Below the pieces are notes generated by a model, which was not told the origin of the DNA, did no database searches, and was given only the letters and a program-made list of their open reading frames with translations. A stretch of 64,000 bases of DNA. Origin: Streptomyces sp. GKU 895 (GTDB lineage: Bacteria > Actinomycetota > Actinomycetes > Streptomycetales > Streptomycetaceae). Made by a program: the position numbers and the translations under genes. Shown in pieces: positions 50,264 through 58,416 of the stretch; positions within the stretch are counted from its first letter, which is position 1, and every line of letters begins with the position of its first letter. Location: positions 62,001 through 126,000 of the forward strand of contig MWJO01000006.1 of the NCBI GenBank assembly GCA_002027195.1, written 5' to 3'.

Positions 50264-52402
50264 TCAGTGGGGCCGGGGGCCGCCCGGCCCGCCGGGTCCC
50301 TGCGGGCCGGGGCCGAAGACGACCGGCCGGGGTCCGGGGCCGGGTCCGGGCATCCCCGGTCCGCCCGGCATCCCCGGTCCGCCGGGTCCGCCCGGACCGC
50401 CCGGGCCCTCGGGGCCGCCGGGGCCGAAGAAGACCGGCCCCCCGTGGCCGTGGCCGACCGGTTCCGGGACCCGCTGCTGCGGCGCCTCCTCGATCTCGGG
50501 CACCTCCTCGTCGGCCAGGGCCGGCACGGCGAACTGGGTGCGGTACAGCTCGGCGTAGAGCCCGCCGAGCGCGAGCAGTTCGTCATGGGTGCCGCGCTCC
50601 GCGATCCGCCCCTGGTCCAGGACGATGATCTGGTCCGCGTCCCGGATGGTGGAGAGCCGGTGCGCGATGACCAGGGAGGTGCGGCCCGCGAGCGCGGTCT
50701 TCAGGGCCAGTTGCAGGGCGGCCTCGGACTCGGAGTCCAGGTGCGCGGTCGCCTCGTCCAGCACCACCACCGGCGGGGCCTTGAGCAACAGCCGGGCCAT
50801 GGCGATGCGCTGCTTCTCACCGCCGGAGAGCCGGTAGCCGCGGTCGCCGACCATGGTGTCGAGGCCGTCGGGCAGCGAGGCGACGAGCCGCCAGATCTGG
50901 GCGGCCCGGCAGGCGGCGACCAGTTCCTCCTCGGTGGCGTCCGGGCGGGCGTAGAGCAGGTTCTCCCGGATGGTGGTGTGCAGCAGGTGCCCGTCCTGGG
51001 TGACCATGCCGACGGTGTCGCTGAGCGACTGGAGCGTCAGGTCGCGCACGTCGCGGCCGTCGATGAGGACGGTGCCCTCCTCCGGGTCGTACAGCCGCGG
51101 CACCAGGTGGGTGACGGTGGTCTTGCCCGCCCCGGACGGGCCGACCAGCGCGGTGAGCTTGCCGGCCGGCACGGTGAAGCTGAGGTCGCGCAGCGCCCAG
51201 CTGTCGCCGTCCTGCTCGCGCGTCGGCGTGGCGAAGTCCTCCAGGGAGGCCAGCGAGACGTCGGCGGGCCGCGGGTGCCGGAAGGACACCCCGCGGAACT
51301 CGATGCCGGGGGCCGTCTCGCGGGTGTTCGCGGGGGGCAGCGCCACCGCGTCGGGCTTCTCGGTGACCAGCGGCTTCAGGTCGAGGATCTCGAAGAGCCG
51401 GTCGAAGCTGACGAGCGCCGTCATGGCGTCGGCCTGGGCGTTCGACAGCTGGCCGACCGGTGCCATCAGCCGGGTGAGCAGCGTGGCGAGGGCGACCAGG
51501 GTGCCGACCTCGAAGACGCCGTTCACGGAGAGGGTCCCGCCGACCCCGTAGACGACGGCGGTGGCGATCGAGCCGATGAACATGCTCGACAGGAAGAGCA
51601 GCTTCATCGACACCGAGTTGCGCACGCCGATGTCCCGGCCGCGGGCGGCGAGCCGCGCATAGCCGGCGGTCTCCCGGTCCGGGCGGCTGTAGAGCTTGGC
51701 CAGCAGCGCGCCGGCGACATTGAACCGCTCGTGCATGAGCGAGCCCATCTCGGCGTTGACCTGCATGTGCCGCCGGGCCAGGCCCTGGAGCCGGCGGCCG
51801 ACGAGCCGGCCGGGGAGGATGAAGAACGGAACCAGGACCAGGGAGATCAGGGTGATCGTCCAGGACAGGTAGAACATCGTGCCGAGCACGAACAGGACGG
51901 TCAGCCCGGCGGAGACCACCGTGGAGAGCATCTGGGTGACCGCCTGCTGGGCGCCGATCACGTCGGTGTTCAGGCGGCTCACCAGCGCGCCGGTCTGGGC
52001 GCGGGTGAAGAAGGCGAGCGACTGGCGCTGCACATGGTCGAAGACCTGCACCCGCAGGTCGTAGACGAGTCCCTCGCTGACCTTGGCGGAGAACCAGCTC
52101 TCCCCGAAGCCCACCACGGCGGCGAGGACCGAGACCGCGGCGACCGCGCCCGCGAGCCACGCCACGGTCCCGTTGTCGCCGGCCATGATGCCGTCGTCGA
52201 TCAGGTACTTCAGGAGCAGGGGCGGGGCCACCGCGCACAGGGCGTTCAGCGTGGTGCAGACCACGAGGAAGCCGATGGCGCGGCGGTGTCCGCGGGTGTA
52301 CGGGATGATCCTTCTCGTCGTTCCGGGCTTCGCCCGCTGGGTGTTGTTCGAGGAATCCGGCCCGTCGGACCGGATCATGACGGGTCCGCCCATCATGGCC
52401 AC
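50264..52402 (-). CDS. ABC exporter (Tba-like) with collagen-like C-terminal tail
   Basis: A 712-aa type I half-transporter with membrane domain (six helices, about residues 40-335) and ATPase domain. Walker [14 protein letters not shown], signature [14 protein letters not shown], Walker [13 protein letters not shown] and H-loop AHRLS are intact. It belongs with glycopeptide exporters such as Tba that move the finished peptide out of the cell. The last 75 residues are unusual: after [13 protein letters not shown] comes a run of Gly-x-y triplets rich in Pro ([19 protein letters not shown]). GTG 52402 follows GGGAG. It lies 40 bp after mbtH, one transcript with it, ended by the hairpin at 50211-50245. 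Confidence 0.92.
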   Translation of the reverse strand: MAMMGGPVMIRSDGPDSSNNTQRAKPGTTRRIIPYTRGHRRAIGFLVVCTTLNALCAVAPPLLLKYLIDDGIMAGDNGTVAWLAGAVAAVSVLAAVVGFGESWFSAKVSEGLVYDLRVQVFDHVQRQSLAFFTRAQTGALVSRLNTDVIGAQQAVTQMLSTVVSAGLTVLFVLGTMFYLSWTITLISLVLVPFFILPGRLVGRRLQGLARRHMQVNAEMGSLMHERFNVAGALLAKLYSRPDRETAGYARLAARGRDIGVRNSVSMKLLFLSSMFIGSIATAVVYGVGGTLSVNGVFEVGTLVALATLLTRLMAPVGQLSNAQADAMTALVSFDRLFEILDLKPLVTEKPDAVALPPANTRETAPGIEFRGVSFRHPRPADVSLASLEDFATPTREQDGDSWALRDLSFTVPAGKLTALVGPSGAGKTTVTHLVPRLYDPEEGTVLIDGRDVRDLTLQSLSDTVGMVTQDGHLLHTTIRENLLYARPDATEEELVAACRAAQIWRLVASLPDGLDTMVGDRGYRLSGGEKQRIAMARLLLKAPPVVVLDEATAHLDSESEAALQLALKTALAGRTSLVIAHRLSTIRDADQIIVLDQGRIAERGTHDELLALGGLYAELYRTQFAVPALADEEVPEIEEAPQQRVPEPVGHGHGGPVFFGPGGPEGPGGPGGPGGPGMPGGPGMPGPGPGPRPVVFGPGPQGPGGPGGPRPH

Positions 52403-52442
52403 GGGTACTCCCTGGGTAGCGTCGCTGCGGTCGGGCGGGCCA

Positions 52443-52667
52443 CTAGCGGGCCGCCTCGGTCTCCTTCATGGCGTCGATGAGGCTCTGCGGACGGAGATCC
52501 GTCCAGCTCTCCTCCACATAGGCGAGGCATTCCTTGCGCGAGGCCTCTCCGAAAACGAGCCGCCAGCCATTCGGGATTTCAGCGAATGCAGGCCACAACG
52601 AGTGCTGATTCTCCCTGTTCACGAGCACCAGAAAGGTCCCGTCTTCGTCATCGAACGGGTTCGCCAT
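52443..52667 (-). CDS. mbtH: MbtH-like protein
   Basis: A 74-aa NRPS accessory protein that binds adenylation domains and is needed for their solubility or activity. The three-Trp family pattern is intact: [33 protein letters not shown] and WTDLRP. It would serve the NRPS whose last module lies at the right edge. It is the first gene after an exact StrR-type box and is followed by the exporter. Confidence 0.96.
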   Translation of the reverse strand: MANPFDDEDGTFLVLVNRENQHSLWPAFAEIPNGWRLVFGEASRKECLAYVEESWTDLRPQSLIDAMKETEAAR

Positions 52668-52848
52668 TAGTCACTCCCGCGGGATCGAATTAATTCCTCG
52701 ATGGATAGGAAAACCTTAGCCCGAGCCATATGAGCCGAACAAGGTTCGCCAATTCGAGGGCATTCCGCGGCAATAGGTATTTGTTTTTGGGGTGGGCCGG
52801 GCACAGCCGGCTCACAGTCTGACCTGCGGCCGCCCGGCGCGACAGGTC

Positions 52849-52877
52849 GTCCAACCGGCCGACCCGGGCAGTTGGAC
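52849..52877 (-). promoter_or_regulatory. StrR-type regulator box upstream of mbtH-exporter
   Basis: GTCCAA, 17 bases, TTGGAC: a second exact match to GTCCAR-N17-YTGGAC. It lies 182 bp before the mbtH start within the 299-bp gap after the MacB-like gene. The rest of that gap is AT-richer near mbtH and holds no gene. Confidence 0.88.
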
Positions 52878-52966
52878 ACCGGACGACCGGGGTGCGGCAC
52901 CCCCGTCGGCGGGGGATGGCAACGGAGGCGCCGCGGTCCGGGATGTCAAGCCACCGTCCAGGGCGG

Positions 52967-54226
52967 CTAGTTGGTCGCGAGGGCCTCCGTCGGAGGGAGC
53001 CGGGCCGCGCGGACCGCGGGGTAGAAGCCGGCCAGTCCGCCGATGGCGAGGGTGGCGGCGAGCCCGCCGGCCATCGCCCACAGCGGCACCAGGGCCGCCC
53101 ACCCCTGGTAGGCGGCGTAGCCGTCGGTCACCCCGATGCCCAGCAGGACACCGCCGAGGCCACCGAGCCCGGACAGCAGCAGCGCCTCGGCGAGGAACTG
53201 GATCCTGATCTGGCCCCGGGTGGCGCCGAGCGAGCGGCGCAGTCCGATCTCCGAGCGGCGTTCCAGCACCGAGATGACCATGGTGTTCGCCACCCCGACC
53301 CCGCCGACCAGCAGCGCGACCCCGCCCAGGCCGAGGAGCAGCCCGCTCAGCGACTTGTCCGCGGCGTGCTTGGCGGCCAACGCGTCGGACGGGCGGGAGA
53401 CGTTGACCTCGTTGGGGTCCTCCGGGGAGACCGTCGGGCCCAGCACACTGTGCACCGTCTCGACGTCCGCGTCCTTCGCCCGGGTGTAGACGGTCGTCGG
53501 GTAGCCGTCGAAGGACAGTTCCTTCTCCGCCACCGTCCAGCCGACGAAGGCCTGGGTGTCAAGGGCGGGCAGCAGTTCGTTGGGGGCCAGCAGCCCCACC
53601 ACGGTGAACCAGCGGTTGCCGAGCCACACTTGGACGTCCGTCCCGGCCCGGTGGATGCCCAGGCTGTGCGCCGTCTCCGCGCCCAGCACCACCGCCGGGT
53701 AGCGGCTGTTGGCGTCGTTGAGCCAGCGGCCGTCCACGATCTTCCCGCCGATGGAGCGCAGCAGGTCCGTGCGGGCCGCGCTGACCGTCAGGCCGCCCGA
53801 CTCCACCGCCGGCACCCGGTCGTTGCGGTAGAGCTTGGCGTCCGTGGTGCCCGTCGCCGAGGCCGAGATCACCTCGGGCCGGTTCGCGATCATCGCGACG
53901 GCGTCCTCGGACAGATGGGCGTTGTCGCCGGTCATCGTGGTGCCGGGGGCGACGGTGAGCAGATTGGTGCCGAGCGCCGCCAGCTGCTTGTTCAGATCGT
54001 TGGTCGACGAGGTCGAGATACCCACCACACCGATCATCGCGGCGATGCCGATCGCGATGCCGAGGGCCGACAGGAAGACCCGCATGGGCCGCGAGCGCAG
54101 GCCCCAGCCGCCCACCCGGGCCACGTCCGACAGGCTCAGCCGGGCCGCCCGGGGACGCGGCGGCGGGGGCAGATCGGCCCAGGGCCGTAGCCGTTCGGCC
54201 GGCAGCGCCGGATACCCCGTGCTCAT
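52967..54226 (-). CDS. MacB-like ABC permease (FtsX fold)
   Basis: A 419-aa permease with a first transmembrane helix at about residues 48-70 (MRVFLSALGIAIGIAAMIGV), a large extracytoplasmic MacB_PCD domain (about 75-290) and three C-terminal helices of the FtsX domain with the cytoplasmic loop VLERRSEIGLRRSLGATRGQ. There is no ATPase domain; that is the adjacent gene, with a four-base overlap. With the adaptor and lipoprotein upstream it forms a MacAB-like mechanotransmission system, which in bacteria exports peptides or gives envelope protection. Confidence 0.9.
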   Translation of the reverse strand: MSTGYPALPAERLRPWADLPPPPRPRAARLSLSDVARVGGWGLRSRPMRVFLSALGIAIGIAAMIGVVGISTSSTNDLNKQLAALGTNLLTVAPGTTMTGDNAHLSEDAVAMIANRPEVISASATGTTDAKLYRNDRVPAVESGGLTVSAARTDLLRSIGGKIVDGRWLNDANSRYPAVVLGAETAHSLGIHRAGTDVQVWLGNRWFTVVGLLAPNELLPALDTQAFVGWTVAEKELSFDGYPTTVYTRAKDADVETVHSVLGPTVSPEDPNEVNVSRPSDALAAKHAADKSLSGLLLGLGGVALLVGGVGVANTMVISVLERRSEIGLRRSLGATRGQIRIQFLAEALLLSGLGGLGGVLLGIGVTDGYAAYQGWAALVPLWAMAGGLAATLAIGGLAGFYPAVRAARLPPTEALATN

Positions 54227-54945
54227 CGCCCCACCCCCGTGTGCGTCAGGGCCCGCGGCCCCGGTGATCCCGAGTCGTGCTCGATCCGGCCGTCCCGCAC
54301 CCTGACCTCGCGCGGCAGGGACGCCGCGATGTCCCGGTCGTGGGTGATGACGACGACCGTCGTGCCGGCCTCGTGCAGTTCGTGGAGCAGCTCCATCACC
54401 ACCGTCCCCGAGCGGGAGTCCAGGGCACCGGTCGGCTCGTCGGCCAGCAGCAGCGGCGGATCGCCGACCACCGCCCGGGCGATCGCCACGCGCTGCTTCT
54501 CACCGCCGGACAGCTGCTGCGGCTCGTGGAAGAGCCGGTGCCCCAGGCCCACCCGGCGCAGCGCCACCTCGGCGACCCGGCGCCGCTCCCGGCGCGGCCG
54601 CCCGCTGTACAGCAGACCGTCCGCCACGCTGTCCAGCGCGGACACCCCGGAGGCGAGATGGAACTGCTGGAAGACGAAGCCGATGGTGCCGGCCCGCAGC
54701 GCCGACAGTTCACGGTCGTTGAGGGAGTCCACCTCGTGCCCGGCGATCGCCACCGTCCCGGAGGTGGGCCGGTCCAAAGTGCCCATGATGTTGAGCATCG
54801 TGGACTTGCCCGAGCCCGAGGGGCCGACGACCGCGAGCATCTCGCCGCGGTGGACCACCAGGTCCGCCTCGACGAGAGCGGCCACGTCCCCGTACGACTT
54901 GCCGACCCCGGCCAGCTCGATCACCGGGTGGGCGGTGACGGTCAC
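54223..54945 (-). CDS. ABC ATPase of the MacAB-like system
   Basis: A 240-aa LolD/MacB-type ATPase. Walker A GPSGSGKSTML, Q-loop FVFQQFHL, signature [15 protein letters not shown], Walker B LLLADEPTGALD and H-loop ITHDRD are all present. It overlaps the adaptor gene by four bases (GTGA) and the permease gene by four bases, so the stoichiometry is likely coupled. It energises the FtsX-type permease next to it. Confidence 0.93.
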   Translation of the reverse strand: MTVTAHPVIELAGVGKSYGDVAALVEADLVVHRGEMLAVVGPSGSGKSTMLNIMGTLDRPTSGTVAIAGHEVDSLNDRELSALRAGTIGFVFQQFHLASGVSALDSVADGLLYSGRPRRERRRVAEVALRRVGLGHRLFHEPQQLSGGEKQRVAIARAVVGDPPLLLADEPTGALDSRSGTVVMELLHELHEAGTTVVVITHDRDIAASLPREVRVRDGRIEHDSGSPGPRALTHTGVGR

Positions 54946-56247
54946 TTCGGGACCCCCACGACGGTGCCCTCGGTGATGCCGGTGCCGGAGACCTCGACCA
55001 TGCCGTTGCCGAACATGCCGAGCTTCACATCGCGGTACTCCGTCTTCGACCCGGTCACCACCTCGACCGCGTAGCCGCCGCCCGGCCGCGCGAACAGGGC
55101 GCTGATCGGCACCGCGAGCACGTTCGAGCGGGCCTCGGCCGCGAACTCGACACTGACGGAGGCGGCCTGGTAGGCGCCGAGCTTCTTGGCGTCCTCGACC
55201 TTCAGCTCCACCGGCACGGTGGCGTTCGAGGAACCCGAGCCCGAGGACTTCTGCTGGTCCCCGCCCTCACCGCCGGAGTCGCCCGACGAGGTCGGCGTGC
55301 CGATGTCCGTCACCACGGCGGTCACCGTGGTGTTGTCCGGCAGCGTGACGGTCGACTTCCCGCCCTTCTTCGCCAGGTCCGCGTACTGCACGGGCAGGTC
55401 GACGGAGATGACCCGGTCGGTGCCCGTCCAGGTGAGCACGTCACCGGTGAGGCTGTCGCCGACGGCGAGGCCCGCCTTGGCGACCCGCCGCGCGCCGGAC
55501 GCCACCACCGCGTCACCGGGCCCGACCTCCCCGGTCTCCGTACGGCCGAGGTCGTCCTGCCACTCCTCGACGGCGGCTGCCGTGTCCGAGGTGTAGTCGG
55601 AGTCCACCGTGAAGCCGTCGTAGCCGAGCGCCTTCAGGTTCTTCTCCAGCATCTTGACGTCGCTGCCGCTGACGCCCGGCTTCAGCGTCCGGTACAGCGG
55701 CACCGAGCCGTACAGCAGCGGCACCGACTGCTGGTTGACCTTGTAGACCGGCTTGCCGCGGGTGACGGTGTCGCCGTCGGACGGCATCCAGGTGACGATC
55801 CCGGCGCCCGCCCCGCCCCCCGCCCTGCGCCTGCCCGGACTGCCCGGAGCCGGACGCGGCCGGGGCCTGCACGGCCACCGTGTCGCCGTACCCGAGCTGC
55901 CCGTCCAGGGCCTGCGAGCTGGTCAGCGTCGTCCGCTTCACCTGCGTCGTGGCGGGCGGCCCGGACGGCGCCGTCGCCTCCGTCCCGTCGTCCCCGCCGC
56001 CGAACACCCCGAGGGCGGCACCGGCCGCGGCCGCGGCGACCACCGCCGCACACGCGACGACCAGGGCGATCCGCACCCCGCGGCGGCGACGGCGGCGGTC
56101 CGCCGGTGCCGGGTCGAGGTCCCCGCCGCTCCCGTCGAAGGAGGGGGAGGGGATGGCCTCGGTCCGCAGCTCCAGCTCCCCGCCGTCCACGCCCGGCGCT
56201 TCCTCGGGGGCCGTCCGCGCGACGGTCCCCTCCTCCTGACTGGTCAT
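54942..56247 (-). CDS. MacA/HlyD-type periplasmic adaptor (frame change near 55815)
   Basis: About 435 aa when joined. A cytoplasmic acidic leader, one transmembrane helix (IALVVACAAVVAAAAAGAAL), then KRTTLTSSQALDGQLGYGDT, after which the frame changes near 55815 and continues GIVTWMPSDGDTVTRGKPVY. The length fits one inserted base or two lost. Next is a peptidoglycan-binding-like repeat (GVSGSDVKMLEKNLKALGYD) replacing the coiled-coil hairpin, then HlyD barrels (VLAVPISALFARPGGGYAVE). This organisation is typical of actinobacterial adaptors, which have no outer-membrane partner. ATGA overlap with the lipoprotein gene. Confidence 0.85.
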
Positions 56248-56831
56248 CCCTGCGGCCCTCCCATGAAGGCGAGCGTGCCGCCGGGCCGGATGCTGTAGCA
56301 GGCCTCGGCCGCCTTGGCGAACTTCGGATCGTCCCGCCCGGTCAGACCGGAGGCGTTGGCGTCGATGACGATCGTGTTCCCGTTCACCTGCGGGTCGGGG
56401 AAGTTGGGTACGCCGTTCTCACGGATGCACTTCGCCCAGGCGGCGACCTTCGTCGCGTCGAAGGCCCGGCTGCCGGCGGCGTCACCGGTGTCGCCCTGGT
56501 ACAGCAGGCCCTGGCAGGCGGACTGGGCCGACTTGAAGGTCGGCGAGTTCTGGTCGACGCCCTGCGGGATGACGAGCTTCACGCCGCCCCCGCTGTCCTT
56601 CTCCGGGTCGGGGAACTCCGAGACACCGTGCTCGCGCATGCACTGCGCGTAGGCCACGCCCGCGCTCTCCGTGCCGCCCGTACTGGAAGAGGAGGAGTCC
56701 GCGCCGCCCTCGCTGGTCACGTTCGCGTCCTTGTCGCCCGACGAACAGCCGGCGAGAAGTGCTCCGGCCGTCATCACGGACAGCACCGCCAGGAGGGGCC
56801 CGGTCATGCGCTTCTGATGGTTATTCGGCAT
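56244..56831 (-). CDS. lipoprotein with duplicated Cys-FPDP motif
   Basis: A 195-aa lipoprotein: signal and lipobox VMTAGALLAGC, a Ser/Gly-rich spacer, then two copies of one motif, YAQCMREHGVSEFPDPEKD and WAKCIRENGVPNFPDPQVN, about 75 residues apart. Each copy has a further downstream Cys (SAQSACQGL, AAEACYSI), which suggests two small disulfide-bonded units. This protein type regularly precedes adaptor-ATPase-permease genes in Streptomyces, so it is likely a component or cargo sensor of that system. Its function is unknown. ATG 56831 was chosen because only basic residues precede the hydrophobic segment. Confidence 0.8.
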   Translation of the reverse strand: MPNNHQKRMTGPLLAVLSVMTAGALLAGCSSGDKDANVTSEGGADSSSSSTGGTESAGVAYAQCMREHGVSEFPDPEKDSGGGVKLVIPQGVDQNSPTFKSAQSACQGLLYQGDTGDAAGSRAFDATKVAAWAKCIRENGVPNFPDPQVNGNTIVIDANASGLTGRDDPKFAKAAEACYSIRPGGTLAFMGGPQG

Positions 56832-56893
56832 ACCAGAAGTTCTACGGGGCGCCCGGTCACACCAGGGTTGCAACGGGCGCCCCGCGGGACCGC

Positions 56894-57181
56894 TCAGTCA
56901 GACCGGTCCCACCCGGCACTTCCCTGTCCCTCCGACGGCACCAGCGCGATGGCGCGGGCGGGACAGCGGGACGCGGCCCTGCGCAGCGCCGGCAGCGCCT
57001 CGGGGCCTGCCTCCCGGGCCCGTGGCACGACCAGGCCGTCGTCCTCCGACTGGTCGAAGAACTCCGGCTCGAACAGCGCGCAGGCGCCCGAGCCCACGCA
57101 GCTGTCCCGGTCGACCTGGATGCGTACGCGGGCGGTGACGGCCGCATTCCCCGTGTCTGCCGTGTCCGCCACCGGTCTCAC
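56894..57181 (-). CDS. single-cluster ferredoxin for the P450
   Basis: A 95-aa ferredoxin of the P450-partner type. Cluster ligands are in RDSCVGSGACALFEPEFF and AASRCPARAIAL, three conventional Cys, which favours a 3Fe-4S cluster. Its GTG overlaps the P450 stop as GTGA, so it is translated with the P450 and almost surely donates electrons to it. The C-terminus (SEGQGSAGWDRSD) is an acidic tail. GPA crosslinking P450s normally use generic ferredoxins, so a dedicated one is noteworthy. Confidence 0.88.
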   Translation of the reverse strand: MRPVADTADTGNAAVTARVRIQVDRDSCVGSGACALFEPEFFDQSEDDGLVVPRAREAGPEALPALRRAASRCPARAIALVPSEGQGSAGWDRSD

Positions 57182-58346
57182 CACAGGACCGGCAGCGTCT
57201 CGACGCCGAACTGCGGCGCCAGCGACCGGAACCGCAGCTCCGCCACCCCGGTGCCGAGCCGCAGGCCGGGGAAGCGTTCCAGCAGCCCCGTCAGCGCGAT
57301 CCGCAGCTGGAGCCGGGCCAGCGCCGCACCGAGACAGAAGTGCACGCCGAAGCCGAGGGCCAGATGGTTGCCGGGCTCCCGGGCGATGTCCAGCCGGTCC
57401 GCGGTGCCGTCGTCGCCGCCGTACGGGCAGCGGTTCGCGGCGAACACCGAGCACGACACGACCTCACCGGCCTTGATCAGCTCCCCGCCGATCTCCACGT
57501 CCACCAGCGCGGTCCGCGGTGACACGGACGCCACCACCGACACATAGCGCAGCAGCTCCTCCACCGCCCGGTCCATCAGCTCGGGCCGCTCCCGCAGCAG
57601 GGCCAGCTGGTCGGGATGGCACAGCAGCGCCAGGACCCCGAGGCCGATGGTCTCCGCCGTGTTCTCGATCGAGCCGTTGGCGACGCTCTCGCAGATGCCG
57701 GCGACCTCCTCGTCCGACACCGCGTCCCCGTGCTCCCGGATCAGCATCCCGGCCAGGCCCTCGCCCGGATCGCGGCGCTGGGCCGCGGCCAGCTTCCGGA
57801 AGTGCCCCACGTACTCCGACGTCGCGGGATGGCGCCGGGGACTGTGCCCGGACGCCCGGTGGTCGCCGAGCCGGGACAGCTCGGACAGGTCGTCGCGGGG
57901 CAGACCGATCAGCTCGGCGAGGATCAGGCCCGACACCGGCCGGGCGAAGTGGCGCATCAGGTCGGCGGGGCGGCCGGCCCGCTCCAGCACCTCCAGCCGC
58001 TGGTCCACGATCCGCGCCATCATCGGCTCCAGCGCCTTCATCTGCCGCACCGTGAACATCGGCGCCACCAGCCGGCGCAGCCGGCTGTGCTCGGCCCCGT
58101 CGGTCTGCAGCAGACTCCCCGGATGCGGATCGGCTTGCGGCCGTCCGGCTCGGGCGGCGGCATGCTGGAGAACCGCTCGGCGTCGGCGAGGATCTGCCGC
58201 ACCACCTCACGATCGGTCACGATCCAGTGCGGCATCCCGCCCGGCGGCCGGAACAGCGGCGCCCGTGCGCTGAGTTCCAGCAGCTCCGGCACCGGGTCGA
58301 GCACGTCCCGGCGCTTGTCCACCGGAAGCTCGAACGACTGCGTCAT
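57178..58346 (-). CDS. cytochrome P450 (one-base loss near 58120)
   Basis: About 389 aa when joined. Starts MTQSFELPVDKRRDVLD; after DGRKPIRI the frame is lost near 58120, and one restored base gives GSLLQTDGAEHSRLRRLVAP and the rest. ExxR is EELLRY, the heme loop is LALGFGVHFCLGAALARLQL (Cys ligand). The I-helix reads ANGSIENTAETIG, so the usual AGxxT is replaced by GSxEN-T. It lies 70 bp after the NRPS with its X-domain, as Oxy crosslinking P450s do in glycopeptide clusters, but a hydroxylase role cannot be excluded. It is the only P450 in the window. Confidence 0.88.
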
Positions 58347-58416
58347 ACGAGTCCTACCTTTCTGACACGGGCTTGCGGTCTGACATGGATTCCGGGATCA
58401 CGACATGGATTCCGGC

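Noticed and set aside
50280..50510. GC-rich tandem repeat suggesting a DNA-level repeat element
   Set aside because: It is in frame with the ABC exporter and encodes its Gly-Pro-rich tail.
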